From positions 372,001 through 436,000 of the forward strand of contig CBDHHC010000004.1 in assembly GCA_965263345.1 (NCBI GenBank): 64,000 nucleotides of DNA. Reading direction: 5' to 3'. The position numbers and the translations under genes are program-made. This DNA comes from CBDHHC01 sp965263345 (GTDB taxonomy: Bacteria; Pseudomonadota; Alphaproteobacteria; Rhizobiales; CBDHHC01). Below the pieces are notes generated by a model, which saw only the letters and a list, made by a program, of their open reading frames with translations, was not told the origin of the DNA and did no database searches. This document shows, piece by piece, positions 42,643-52,472 of the stretch; the first letter of the stretch is position 1; every line of letters begins with the position of its first letter.

Positions 42643-44043
42643 ATGTCTGATTTTACAGATTATGTCGTTGCCGATATTTCTCTTGCAGAATTTGGCCGCA
42701 AAGAGATTGAAATGGCAGAGATCGAAATGCCTGGACTTATGGCTGTTCGTGAAGAGTATGGCACTCAACTCCCATTAAAAGGCGCTAGAATTGCTGGATC
42801 GCTTCATATGACGATACAAACAGCTGTTCTTATTGAAAGTTTACAAGCTTTAGGAGCTGAAGTTCGTTGGGCATCATGTAATATATTCTCGACTCAAGAC
42901 CACGCTGCTGCTGCAATTGCTGCGAAAGGAACGCCCGTTTTTGCTTTTAAAGGAGAATCTCTCCAGGAATATTGGGATCTGGCTGACAAAATCTTTGATT
43001 GGGGCAATGGAGAAACTGCAAACCTCATTCTTGATGATGGTGGCGATGCCACTCTTCTTATCCTTTTAGGTGCAGAAGCTGAAACCAACCCTTCTGTTTT
43101 GGATAATCCAAGTAATGAAGAAGAAGAAGCTCTTTTTGCAACAATTAAGAGACGTCTTGAGGCAAACCCAGGATGGTATTCTAAAGTTAAAGCAAATATT
43201 AAAGGTGTTTCTGAAGAGACGACGACTGGTGTTTTAAGGCTATATCAACGCCAAAAAGCTGGTGAACTTCCTTTCCCTGCGATTAATGTGAATGACTCGG
43301 TTACTAAGTCAAAATTTGACAATAAATATGGATGTCGTGAGTCGCTTGTTGATGCTATCCGCCGTGGAACTGACGTCATGATGGCAGGCAAGGTTGCACT
43401 TGTTGCTGGTTATGGTGATGTGGGTAAGGGTTCTGCTCAATCATTACAAGGTTCTGGTGCTCGTGTCCTTGTGACTGAGGTCGACCCAATCTGCGCTTTG
43501 CAGGCTGCAATGGATGGTTTTGAAGTTGTTACAATGGAAGATGCCCTTCCGCGTGCAGATGTTTTTGTTACAACAACCGGTAATAAAGATATCATCACAG
43601 TTGATCACATGCGTAACATGAAAAACATGGCAATAGTCTGCAATATCGGACATTTTGATAATGAAATCCAGGTTGATGGCCTTAAGAATTTCAAATGGAC
43701 AAATGTCAAAGATCAGGTTGATCTGATTGAATTCCCAGCAGGAAATAAAATTGTTCTTCTGTCACAAGGTCGTCTTGTGAATCTTGGTAATGCGATGGGA
43801 CATCCTAGTTTTGTGATGTCAGCCTCTTTTACAAACCAAGTGCTTGCTCAAATTGAGTTATGGAACCATACATCTAAATATAACAATGAAGTTTATGTTT
43901 TACCTAAACATCTGGATGAAAAAGTTGCCGCTTTGCATTTGGCAAAAGTTGGCGCTAAGCTTTCAGAACTCTCTCAAGAACAGGCAGATTATATCGGTGT
44001 GCCAAAAGAAGGGCCATTTAAGCCAGAACATTACAGATATTAA
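42643..44043 (+). CDS. ahcY: Adenosylhomocysteinase
   Basis: This 466-residue enzyme hydrolyses S-adenosylhomocysteine to adenosine and homocysteine, recycling the SAM cycle product. Visible motifs are SLHMTIQTAVLIE, the NIFSTQDHAAAA active-site strand, KSKFDNKYGCRESL, the NAD-binding GYGDVGKGSAQ (near residue 256) and C-terminal PKEGPFKPEHYRY. The ATG at 42643 has AAGGA nine bases upstream and matches the usual N-terminus; the frame opens at 42601. The 160 bases upstream show no SAH riboswitch-like structure. A strong hairpin follows the gene. Confidence 0.97.
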   Translation: MSDFTDYVVADISLAEFGRKEIEMAEIEMPGLMAVREEYGTQLPLKGARIAGSLHMTIQTAVLIESLQALGAEVRWASCNIFSTQDHAAAAIAAKGTPVFAFKGESLQEYWDLADKIFDWGNGETANLILDDGGDATLLILLGAEAETNPSVLDNPSNEEEEALFATIKRRLEANPGWYSKVKANIKGVSEETTTGVLRLYQRQKAGELPFPAINVNDSVTKSKFDNKYGCRESLVDAIRRGTDVMMAGKVALVAGYGDVGKGSAQSLQGSGARVLVTEVDPICALQAAMDGFEVVTMEDALPRADVFVTTTGNKDIITVDHMRNMKNMAIVCNIGHFDNEIQVDGLKNFKWTNVKDQVDLIEFPAGNKIVLLSQGRLVNLGNAMGHPSFVMSASFTNQVLAQIELWNHTSKYNNEVYVLPKHLDEKVAALHLAKVGAKLSELSQEQADYIGVPKEGPFKPEHYRY

Positions 44044-44369
44044 AATCCACTAGCATATAATAAGACAGGAGAAAGTTTTTCAGTTTCTCCTGTCTATAAA
44101 TTATAAAAATCCATGTTTATAAATAAAAGTTAAGCATAGGATTTTAAAGACTTTCCCTATATCTTCTTCTAAACGAATCAGAATAAAATAATTCATGTTT
44201 TATTTCAGATTGAACTCATAAACTTCTGATGTTCTTAAAACATTTATAAGTTTGGCGTTCACTAGCATATTTTCTAAGAGTTTTTCTTGGATTATGGATA
44301 TTGTTGTATTTTGCGTTCTCGATTAGAAATGTCTTACCCTAACCTGATGAGGTGTATGGAGAAAGCGTA
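44044..44369. other. Intergenic region between ahcY and divL
   Basis: Apart from the ahcY terminator hairpin this AT-rich stretch holds no gene and should carry the divL promoter. GGAGA at 44358-44362 is the probable ribosome binding site for the divL ATG at 44370. Confidence 0.45.
44063..44095 (+). terminator. Stem-loop downstream of ahcY
   Basis: AGACAGGAGAAA (44063-44074) and TTTCTCCTGTCT (44084-44095) form a perfect 12-bp stem with a 9-base loop, 20 bases after the ahcY stop. The following sequence is AT-rich without a pure T-run. A likely terminator. Confidence 0.7.
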
Positions 44370-46949
44370 ATGTTATTGTTGAGGGGGCATAATAATGACA
44401 AAAGCTTGGCAATTCTGACTATATGCCTAATTTCACTTAGTCTACTTTGTGTTGCTTTTCTTTCTTTTGTTATCATCGGTACGCCTGTTACAACAACATT
44501 TGGTATTAAAATTACCGTTCGTACACTTCTTATTATTGGTGTTTTAGGTGGGATTGTTGCGGCTGCAATTTTTGCAACTTCAATGTTCCTTCGTGCTGCT
44601 CATCGGGCTAAAAAGGCTGAGCAGCTAGCTTCCAGGGATTCTCTCAATCTTAAAAAACGTCTTCATTCTATTGAGACAATTATTCAGGCTGAGCCACAAC
44701 TTCTTGTGTTTTGGGAACAAACGGGTGAACCGAACGTTATTATTAATAATTTAGAGCGTTCTTTAGGAACTCCAGAAGACCCAAGACAAGTGTTACGTTT
44801 TCGCAGTTGGTTAGAGCCTGATTCCGCATCTGAGCTGGAAGCAGCCCTCAAAACAATGTTTCAGGATGGCTCTCCCTTCAATCTTATGCTGAAAACTCTT
44901 GTAGGCGCCGATCTTGAAGCCGATGGTCGAGCTGCAGGTGGACGTTTAATTCTAAAGTTCCGTGATGTTGCTGGACGTCGTGTCGAACTTGCAGATCTTT
45001 ATGATCAACAAAGACGTTTAGAAGCCGATATAGCCGCTTCAAGAGCCTTGTTAGATGCTGTACCTATGCCAATCTGGTTTCGCAACTCCCAAGGTAAAAT
45101 TGACTGGGTTAACAGGTCTTATGTTCATGCCGTTGAAACTGAAAATTATAAAGCCGTTTGTGATAATCAAATTGAACTCCTGGAGACACGACAACGTTCT
45201 GAAATTTTAAAGACGCTTGCTAAAGGTAAAACATATCGCCAAAGGCACCATACAATTGTTTCAGGTGAACGCCGTGCATTTGATACAATCGCCCTTCCGC
45301 TTGGAAAGGAGAGCGCTGGTATAGCCATTGATGTTGCCGCTTTAGAGAGCGCTAAGGGAGAACTTGATCAGCTTAATGCAGCACATACAAGAACTTTAGA
45401 TAAGGTTTTAACGGCAGTCGCAATATTTGGTCCAGATCAAAAACTTAATTTTTTCAACCAAGCTTATGTTGATCTTTGGGGTTTTGAGACTAAATGGCTT
45501 GAGACAAAAGTTTCGGATGGCGAAATTCTTGATAAACTAAGATCTTTGCGCATTTTACCCGAACAAGCTGATTATCGTGCCTGGAAACAAAAGCAATTAG
45601 AAACCTATCAAAGTGACGAGGTCCGCGAGGATTGGTGGTATCTTCCTGATGGTCGGGCTATTAATGTTCGCAGTGAACAAAGACCCGATGGCGGCGTGAC
45701 TTATCTATATGATGATGCAACAGAACAAATCGCGCTTGAGAGCCGTTATAATGCTCTGTTCGATGTTCAAAAAGAAACTTTAGAAAATTTAAGAGAAGGC
45801 GTTGCTGTTTTTGGCACAAATGGGCGCTTGCAGCTCTTTAACAAATCATTTGCAAGTATTTGGAAGCTAAACCATGAGCAATTAGGTAAAGGGCCACATA
45901 TAGAAGATCTTATTCATTTGTGCCAAACATTGCATAATGATCCACAAAGCTGGAACCGTGTCAATCGTGCCGTAACATCTGTTTATGAAGAGCGCCAGCC
46001 TCTATTTGGTCAATTAGACCGAGTGGATGGGAGCATTATTGAATATGCCTGTGAGCCTCTACCTGACGGAGCAACATTACTCACATATGTTGATGTCACG
46101 GATACTAAAAAAGCTGAAAAAATGCTTATTGAGCGTAACGAGGCGCTGGAAGCTGCTGACCGCTTGAAAAACGATTTCATTCAGAATGTATCTTATGAAT
46201 TACGTACTCCTTTGACAAATATTATTGGTTTTTCTGACCTTCTAGCTAATCCAAATATTGGACCTTTATCTGATCGCCAAAAAGATTACCTTGGAGATAT
46301 TCGGGCCTCAAGTACTACCCTGTTGTCTATTATTAATGATATTCTGGACCTTGCCACTATTGATGCTGGCGCTCTTGAGCTTCAGCCCAAGAAGGTTAAA
46401 GTTGCAGGTCTTATTAAATCTGCAGCACTTGGTGTCAGAGAAAGACTTGTCCGTGCACAGCTTGGTTTGGATATACGTGTAGAACCTGGCATTGATGAAT
46501 TTATCTGTGATGAGCAGCGCGTGAAGCAGATACTATTTAACCTTCTGTCAAATGCGATTGGTTTCTCTCCTGAAGGCAGCCGTATTCGTTTGCTTTGTAT
46601 GCGAGATGAGGGAAAAATTGCTTTTACTGTCTTAGATCAGGGATGTGGTATCCCAGAGAAAGACCAACAGGCCGTTTTTGATCGATTTGAAAGCCGTTCC
46701 CAGGGCTCTAAACATCGTGGTACTGGCCTTGGATTATCTATCGTAAAAAGTCTTGTAGAGCTTCATGGAGGGGATATTCTTTTAAAGTCTAAAGAAGGTA
46801 AAGGGACAATTGTTATTGTTCGTTTTCCAGAAAATGGCATTAATTTAGAAGATGGTCTTGATAAAAGTTCTGAGTTGTTGGATATAAGCACTAAAAAAGA
46901 CACAAAAAAACGCGTAAAGAAAAGAAAAAAACAAGTTGCGTCTCTATGA
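44370..46949 (+). CDS. divL: DivL-type cell-cycle kinase with tyrosine in place of the H-box histidine
   Basis: This 859-residue protein has two N-terminal membrane segments (about residues 14-35 and 48-70) and a string of PAS-like domains (about 110-580). A HisKA domain contains VSYELRTPLTNIIGF, where Tyr609 replaces the usual His, and an intact HATPase_c follows (DQGCGIPEKD, GTGLGLSIV). Tyrosine at this site is the hallmark of Caulobacter DivL, which controls CckA and CtrA through protein contact. Its position between ahcY and tsaE supports orthology. The C-terminus is Lys/Arg-rich. The ATG at 44370 is favoured by GGAGA at -12; a GTG at 44352 is the alternative. Confidence 0.88.
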   Translation: MLLLRGHNNDKSLAILTICLISLSLLCVAFLSFVIIGTPVTTTFGIKITVRTLLIIGVLGGIVAAAIFATSMFLRAAHRAKKAEQLASRDSLNLKKRLHSIETIIQAEPQLLVFWEQTGEPNVIINNLERSLGTPEDPRQVLRFRSWLEPDSASELEAALKTMFQDGSPFNLMLKTLVGADLEADGRAAGGRLILKFRDVAGRRVELADLYDQQRRLEADIAASRALLDAVPMPIWFRNSQGKIDWVNRSYVHAVETENYKAVCDNQIELLETRQRSEILKTLAKGKTYRQRHHTIVSGERRAFDTIALPLGKESAGIAIDVAALESAKGELDQLNAAHTRTLDKVLTAVAIFGPDQKLNFFNQAYVDLWGFETKWLETKVSDGEILDKLRSLRILPEQADYRAWKQKQLETYQSDEVREDWWYLPDGRAINVRSEQRPDGGVTYLYDDATEQIALESRYNALFDVQKETLENLREGVAVFGTNGRLQLFNKSFASIWKLNHEQLGKGPHIEDLIHLCQTLHNDPQSWNRVNRAVTSVYEERQPLFGQLDRVDGSIIEYACEPLPDGATLLTYVDVTDTKKAEKMLIERNEALEAADRLKNDFIQNVSYELRTPLTNIIGFSDLLANPNIGPLSDRQKDYLGDIRASSTTLLSIINDILDLATIDAGALELQPKKVKVAGLIKSAALGVRERLVRAQLGLDIRVEPGIDEFICDEQRVKQILFNLLSNAIGFSPEGSRIRLLCMRDEGKIAFTVLDQGCGIPEKDQQAVFDRFESRSQGSKHRGTGLGLSIVKSLVELHGGDILLKSKEGKGTIVIVRFPENGINLEDGLDKSSELLDISTKKDTKKRVKKRKKQVASL

Positions 46950-46987
46950 AGACGTTGTAACACAAACAAAACGTAAAGGTTTTTGCA

Positions 46988-48559
46988 GTGACCTCCTTAG
47001 ATTCTGGTTTAGAAAACGCTGATTTTCTTAGCTATGATTTAAATTTATCAGGCATGGAAACGCTTGCACAAAATCTTGCCATAATCCTCAAAAAAGGGGA
47101 TGTTTTGTGTCTTAAGGGCGATTTGGGAGTTGGGAAAACGACTTTTGCAAGGGCACTTATAAAATCTCTGCTCACAAATCCTGATAAAGAGGATATCCCA
47201 AGTCCTAGTTTTGCTCTGGTGCAAACATATGAAACGCCTCGTTTTAACATTTCACATTATGATTTTTATAGAATAATTGATGCCAGCGAGGTCTTAGAGC
47301 TTGGATTAGATGATGCTGCAGATGGTCTAACGGTTATTGAATGGCCAGAAAAAGCCAGTGAATATCTTCCGCAAGAGCGTCTCGTGATTTCTTTTGGCGA
47401 AGATGAATTTAATCATGACCAAAGACATATTACGTTTTCAGGTTCAGATGAGTGGAAATCACGTTTAAAGCGTTTTTCGCTAATTAATTCTTTTTTGGAA
47501 CATGCTGAATGGTCAGATGCTACTCGTAATTTCTTACAGGGTGATGCTTCTTCACGCACTTATACAAGGCTTTTTCAGGGGGCTGATAAGGCTATTTTAA
47601 TGGATGCACCCAAGCAACCAGATGGTCCTCCTATAAAAAATGGACAAGCCTATAGTGAAATTGCACATCTGGCTGAAGATGTTGTTCCCTTTATTGCTAT
47701 TGCCCATGAGTTGCGAAAAAGCGGTATATATGCACCAGAAATTCTTGCACATGATGTTGAGAATGGATTGGTCTTGCTTGAGGATTTAGGAGATGATGTC
47801 TTTGGCACTAAAATTTCTCAAGGCACAGAACTTCTTTCTCTTTATCGTAATGCAACTGATGTTTTGCTTAAATTACACCATTTAACACCACCTGAGCAGA
47901 TTCTTCTTGATGATGATGTTTCGTATCAACTTCCTGTTTATGATCAAGGCGTTCTTAACATTGAGATTGAATTACTGTTAGACTGGTATTGGCCTGCCTT
48001 AAAAGGAGGAACTGCTCCTGATAATGAGAAACATTCATTTTTTGAGCATTGGCAGAGCTATTTTAAAACCCTTGAAGGTACTACAAATAGTTGGGTCCTT
48101 AGAGATTTTCACTCTCCCAATTTGATCTTGCTAGATGCCAACAAAGCTAATGGGACGAATGTTGGTGTTATTGATTTTCAAGATGCTCAGCGCGGACATG
48201 CTGCTTACGACCTCGTTTCCCTCTTGCAGGATGCAAGATTGAATGTTGATGCTGATATTGAAACAGAGCTCCTTAATTATTACTGCGAGAAACGTCATCA
48301 AATAGCAAATGGCCTCGCTTTTGATGAAGCTGTCTTTCGTAAGCATTATGCGATACTTGGCGCGCAAAGAAATACAAAAATTCTAGGTATATTTGCACGT
48401 CTGGCGATGCGTGATGGGAAACGCACCTATCTTGCTCATATTCCAAGGATTTGGGATTATATGGAACGAAATCTCGCTCATCCTGAGCTGGTGAATTTAC
48501 AGGATTGGTATAATAAATATTTTCCTTCTGATCAAAGACGTCAGATTTTAGATATATGA
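46988..48559 (+). CDS. TsaE-AmgK fusion: tRNA t6A ATPase plus N-acetylmuramate/N-acetylglucosamine kinase
   Basis: This 523-residue protein joins two enzymes. Residues 1-150 are TsaE, the ATPase of t6A tRNA modification, with P-loop GDLGVGKTT, PSPSFALVQTY, HYDFYRI and IEWPEKA. Residues about 165-523 are an aminoglycoside-phosphotransferase-like kinase with GDASSRTYTRL, the catalytic LRDFHSPNL (Asp, Asn) and metal-binding VIDFQDA. This second part matches AmgK, which phosphorylates anomeric MurNAc/GlcNAc during peptidoglycan recycling. The adjacent MurU-like gene supports that. In many relatives the two are separate neighbouring genes. It starts at GTG with AAAGG at -12. Confidence 0.92.
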   Translation: MTSLDSGLENADFLSYDLNLSGMETLAQNLAIILKKGDVLCLKGDLGVGKTTFARALIKSLLTNPDKEDIPSPSFALVQTYETPRFNISHYDFYRIIDASEVLELGLDDAADGLTVIEWPEKASEYLPQERLVISFGEDEFNHDQRHITFSGSDEWKSRLKRFSLINSFLEHAEWSDATRNFLQGDASSRTYTRLFQGADKAILMDAPKQPDGPPIKNGQAYSEIAHLAEDVVPFIAIAHELRKSGIYAPEILAHDVENGLVLLEDLGDDVFGTKISQGTELLSLYRNATDVLLKLHHLTPPEQILLDDDVSYQLPVYDQGVLNIEIELLLDWYWPALKGGTAPDNEKHSFFEHWQSYFKTLEGTTNSWVLRDFHSPNLILLDANKANGTNVGVIDFQDAQRGHAAYDLVSLLQDARLNVDADIETELLNYYCEKRHQIANGLAFDEAVFRKHYAILGAQRNTKILGIFARLAMRDGKRTYLAHIPRIWDYMERNLAHPELVNLQDWYNKYFPSDQRRQILDI

Positions 48560-48587
48560 AGTGATTTTAATAAAGAGTGATGAATAA

Positions 48588-49301
48588 ATGCGATATCCCA
48601 AAAAAGCAATGGTTATGGGGGCGGGCCTTGGCAAACGTATGCTCCCTCTAACAAGGGATATTCCAAAACCTCTTGTCATATTTAATTCCAAACCTCTTAT
48701 AGATCATGTTCTCGATGGATTGGGTGATGCTGGTATTCAAACGGCTGTAGTCAATACACATTATCATGCCGATAAAATGCACTCTCACCTATCTCATAGA
48801 ATGGCGCCTGAGATTATAATTTCTCATGAAGATGATGAATTATTGGAGACCGGGGGCGGGGCTAAAAAAGCTTTGCATCATTTTGAGAATGACCCTTTTG
48901 TTATTCATAATTCAGATTCTATCTGGGCAGAAGGTACAAAGTCTAATATTCAAGATCTTATAAGCCATTGGGATTCTGAAAAGATGGACTGTTTGTTGAT
49001 GCTTGCACTCATCTCTAGAAGTATTGGCTATCAGGGACGTGGGGATTTTTATATAGAACCAGATGGCAAATTACGCAGACGGGCGCCCGAAGAAACTCTT
49101 CCTTTTGTTTTTGCAGGTGTTTCAATTATTCATCCAAAGCTTTTTCAAAATAGTCCCGATGGGGCCTTTTCTCTTAATGTTCTTTGGGATCGTGCTATAG
49201 AAAATGGACGCCTTTATGGTGTTTGTCATGAAGGCACATGGCTACATCTTGGAGACCCCAAGGCTCTTGAAGACGCTGAAGAGTTTGTGCGTATCTCTTG
49301 A
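48588..49301 (+). CDS. murU: N-acetylmuramate 1-phosphate uridylyltransferase (MurU-like)
   Basis: This 237-residue nucleotidyltransferase begins with GAGLGKRMLPLTRDIPKPL, the sugar-1-phosphate uridylyltransferase signature with the catalytic Lys/Arg, and has HNSDSIW and FAGVSIIHP segments. With AmgK it converts recycled MurNAc to UDP-MurNAc, bypassing fosfomycin-sensitive MurA. It follows the TsaE-AmgK fusion by 28 bases and precedes addB by 24, indicating one operon. The usual L-A-A-G signature reads M-G-A-G here, a mild deviation. Confidence 0.9.
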   Translation: MRYPKKAMVMGAGLGKRMLPLTRDIPKPLVIFNSKPLIDHVLDGLGDAGIQTAVVNTHYHADKMHSHLSHRMAPEIIISHEDDELLETGGGAKKALHHFENDPFVIHNSDSIWAEGTKSNIQDLISHWDSEKMDCLLMLALISRSIGYQGRGDFYIEPDGKLRRRAPEETLPFVFAGVSIIHPKLFQNSPDGAFSLNVLWDRAIENGRLYGVCHEGTWLHLGDPKALEDAEEFVRIS

Positions 49302-49325
49302 TATGTATCACCTGAGGAGAATGAA

Positions 49326-52300
49326 TTGCATTTTTTTTTCAATGACATTTCACAAAATGATTCTGAACCGAAATCCAAATCAAATGTTTATACTATCCCC
49401 CAAACTGTTTCTTTTCTCCATCATCTAGCTAGTCTTATTTTACACAATTCTGATGAAAATCAGATTGAGCTGACACAGCTTACTCTACTTCTTCCCACTC
49501 GCCGGGCTTGTCGGTCTATGCGTTCAGCGTTTTTGGATGTCGCTGGTGGTCAAGCGACTTTATTACCGAAGATCCAACCCATCGGTGAAATTGATGAGGA
49601 TGTTAATCTACTCTTATCAGGACATGGTTCGGATGATTTTTCGTCACTTGAAGTTCCTCCTGCGATACAGGATATCGAACGCCGTCTGGTCTTATCCCAG
49701 CTTGTTCTAAAGTGGTCAGATGTGAAACGTCAGCAGGCCCTGCAAGCTACAGATAATTTTGGTATTGCTATACCTAAAACAACCGCTGGACAGGCAAATC
49801 TAATGGCTCGAGAACTTTGTAGCTTAATGGATGAATTTGATACAGAGCAAGTTGATGTTTCTCTATTAAAAGACATTGTACCAAGTCATTTTTCTGAACA
49901 TTGGGATGATACATTACAGTTCCTAAAAATTGTAACTGAGATGTGGCCTTATCATTTGAAAGAGCGTCATTTAACAGCTCCAATGCAGCGTCGTAATCAA
50001 CTTATTGAACTTGAAATTGAACGCCTTAAAGCATTTCCTCCCAAAAAACCTATTATCGCTGCCGGTATCACGGGAAGCATTCCTGCGGCAGCTGAATTGT
50101 TGAAAGTTATCGCTTCACTTCCTCGAGGTTGGGTCGTATTGCCGGGATTAGATATGGAGCTTGATGATGAAAGCTGGGAAGCTATTGTGCCTCATCATCC
50201 CGAGCATCCTCAATATGGTATGAAAAAACTTCTGGATCGTATTGGTGTTGTACGTTCAGATGTTTCGTATTTGCCTGGATTAGACATGAAAGGTGCTGAT
50301 CAAGCACGCCTTGAGTTGATCAGTGAAACGATGCGGCCTTCTGAAACGACCCAGTATTGGAAAAATTTTATTACAACATCTGATATTAAATCGCGGATTG
50401 AAAGCGCTCTAGATGAACACGCTTTGATAACGGCTCCAACGTCGCAAGATGAAGCTGAAGTTGTCTCCCTGATACTCCGTCATGCAGCTGAAACACCGGG
50501 ACTAAAAGCGGCTTTGGTGACACCAGACCGTTTGCTTGGAAGGCGTGTTTCAACACGTTTGTTAAAATGGGGATTAATGGTGGATGACTCTGCCGGGCGT
50601 CCTTTGAATAAGACAGTGCCTGGTAATTTTATGGATTTGATCATCCTTGTCTCTTCTAAGCAGTTCGGTGCGTCTGAGCTTATGTCTTTGCTCAAACATC
50701 CCTTGTGCCGGCTTGGTATGGAAGCTGGAAAAATCAGAGCTGCAGCCCGATCTCTAGAGATCATTGCCCTGCGTCAACCCCTTGCCGGCCAGGGCTTTGC
50801 AGCCATGCGTAAAACAATCCAACGTTCTTTTTCAGATTTTGAAGCTGGGTTCCCCCGTTATGGTGTGATGAAACGTATGGGGGAACGGGACTGGCAACGA
50901 GCCTTAGACTTGCTAGACAAACTGGAAGACGCTTTTGAGCCTTTTCTAAAACTTACTGCAGATAATTTTAGTGGCCCTATAAAGATATGTGCTGAAGCCC
51001 ATGTTAAGGTTGCAGAGAAGCTGGCACTTAATCATGAAAATAGCCATGATACGTTATGGGCTGGCGAAGCGGGTGAATCTTTATCTTTATTCTTTACTCA
51101 GTTGTTTGATGAAAATATTGATGGCCCAGATCTTTCGCTTTCTGATTACCCTGAATTTTATCGTGGTTTGATGTCTGGACAAGCGATGCGTCCACAAACA
51201 CCTGTGCATCCTCGTTTATTTATATGGGGGCCTTTAGAAGCTCGTTTGCAGCAACCAGATATTATTATCCTGGGCGGCTTAAACGAAGGGACCTGGCCAC
51301 AAGCAACAGAAGCCGATGCCTGGCTCTCCAGGCCTATGAGGCAATCTTTAGGACTTCCTGCGCCAGAGCAAAGAACGGGTTTATTTGCTCATGATTTTTC
51401 TCAATTGCTTGGCGCGAAGAAAATTTATATGACCCGGGCAGAAAAAGTTGATGGCGTGCCAACTGTTCCTTCCAGGTGGTTGTTGCGATTACAGACTCTG
51501 CTTAATGGTGTGGGTTTAAGAAATGTGCTTGAAACCAAACCTGATGAACCCTGGCTTTCCTGGGCGAGATATCGGGATAAGATAGAGGTGAGAACACCTG
51601 TTTCGGCTCCAAACCCTTGCCCGCCAGTCGAGAAACGCCCAAGACAGTTGAGTGTCACTCAGATTGAAGACTGGATTAAAAATCCTTATGTTATTTTTGC
51701 CCGGAATATTTTACGTCTTGATCCTTTACCAAAACTTGGATGTGTTCCTGATGCTTCTTTAAGGGGACAAGTTATTCACCAGGCTTTACATTATTTTACT
51801 CAAGCTTATGGGATGAGATGGCCAAAGGAAGCTGACCAAAAGCTTGTAGAATGCGCGACACAAATTCTTGCAGATTATTATTCGGATACCCGTGTTGCTG
51901 CTTTCTGGCAACCCCGGTTTGTACGTTTTGCGGAATGGTTTGTAAAAACAGAACCCAAAAGAAGGCAATCAATTCAAAAGATCCTTACTGAGAAAAGAGG
52001 AGAACTATCTTTCGACGCACCTGGTGGTGAGTTTGTATTAACTGCTCGTGCTGACAGATTAGATTTAACAAAAGAGCACTCTCTTATTATTTATGATTAT
52101 AAAACAGGAACTTTTCCTAAAGATAAAGATGTTCTCAGTTTAAAATCTCCTCAGCTCCCTTTAGAAGCTACGATTGCTCTTCAAGGTGGATTTGGAGCGT
52201 TAAACTTTAATAGCCTCTCTTCACTTGGGTATATCGCGGCAAGTGGAGGTGAGCCTCCTGGTCTTGAGCATATCGTGAAAACGGATGATCTTCGTGAGCT

Positions 52301-52472
52301 TGCTGAAAATGCTCTTTTAAAATTGAAAGATCTCGTTTTCCAGTTTGATAAACCAACGACCACTTACCCTGCCTTAAGGCGATCTCAATTTGACTATCGT
52401 TATGATGACTATGAACATCTTGCTCGCGTGAAAGAATGGAGCCAAGGCGAGGATGGAGATGCTGTAGAATGA
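49326..52472 (+). CDS. addB: Double-strand break repair protein AddB
   Basis: This 1048-residue alphaproteobacterial AddB is the partner of AddA in the helicase-nuclease that resects double-strand breaks for RecA loading. Visible are TLLLPTRRACRSMRSAF near the N-terminus, GLNEGTWPQATEADAWLSRPMR, and the C-terminal PD-(D/E)XK nuclease with LTARADRLDL and IIYDYKTG. The frame starts at a TTG with GAGGAG at about -11. Its stop overlaps the addA start (ATGA), a classic coupling. There is no Fe-S cysteine set like that of Bacillus AddB. Confidence 0.94.
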   Translation: MHFFFNDISQNDSEPKSKSNVYTIPQTVSFLHHLASLILHNSDENQIELTQLTLLLPTRRACRSMRSAFLDVAGGQATLLPKIQPIGEIDEDVNLLLSGHGSDDFSSLEVPPAIQDIERRLVLSQLVLKWSDVKRQQALQATDNFGIAIPKTTAGQANLMARELCSLMDEFDTEQVDVSLLKDIVPSHFSEHWDDTLQFLKIVTEMWPYHLKERHLTAPMQRRNQLIELEIERLKAFPPKKPIIAAGITGSIPAAAELLKVIASLPRGWVVLPGLDMELDDESWEAIVPHHPEHPQYGMKKLLDRIGVVRSDVSYLPGLDMKGADQARLELISETMRPSETTQYWKNFITTSDIKSRIESALDEHALITAPTSQDEAEVVSLILRHAAETPGLKAALVTPDRLLGRRVSTRLLKWGLMVDDSAGRPLNKTVPGNFMDLIILVSSKQFGASELMSLLKHPLCRLGMEAGKIRAAARSLEIIALRQPLAGQGFAAMRKTIQRSFSDFEAGFPRYGVMKRMGERDWQRALDLLDKLEDAFEPFLKLTADNFSGPIKICAEAHVKVAEKLALNHENSHDTLWAGEAGESLSLFFTQLFDENIDGPDLSLSDYPEFYRGLMSGQAMRPQTPVHPRLFIWGPLEARLQQPDIIILGGLNEGTWPQATEADAWLSRPMRQSLGLPAPEQRTGLFAHDFSQLLGAKKIYMTRAEKVDGVPTVPSRWLLRLQTLLNGVGLRNVLETKPDEPWLSWARYRDKIEVRTPVSAPNPCPPVEKRPRQLSVTQIEDWIKNPYVIFARNILRLDPLPKLGCVPDASLRGQVIHQALHYFTQAYGMRWPKEADQKLVECATQILADYYSDTRVAAFWQPRFVRFAEWFVKTEPKRRQSIQKILTEKRGELSFDAPGGEFVLTARADRLDLTKEHSLIIYDYKTGTFPKDKDVLSLKSPQLPLEATIALQGGFGALNFNSLSSLGYIAASGGEPPGLEHIVKTDDLRELAENALLKLKDLVFQFDKPTTTYPALRRSQFDYRYDDYEHLARVKEWSQGEDGDAVE

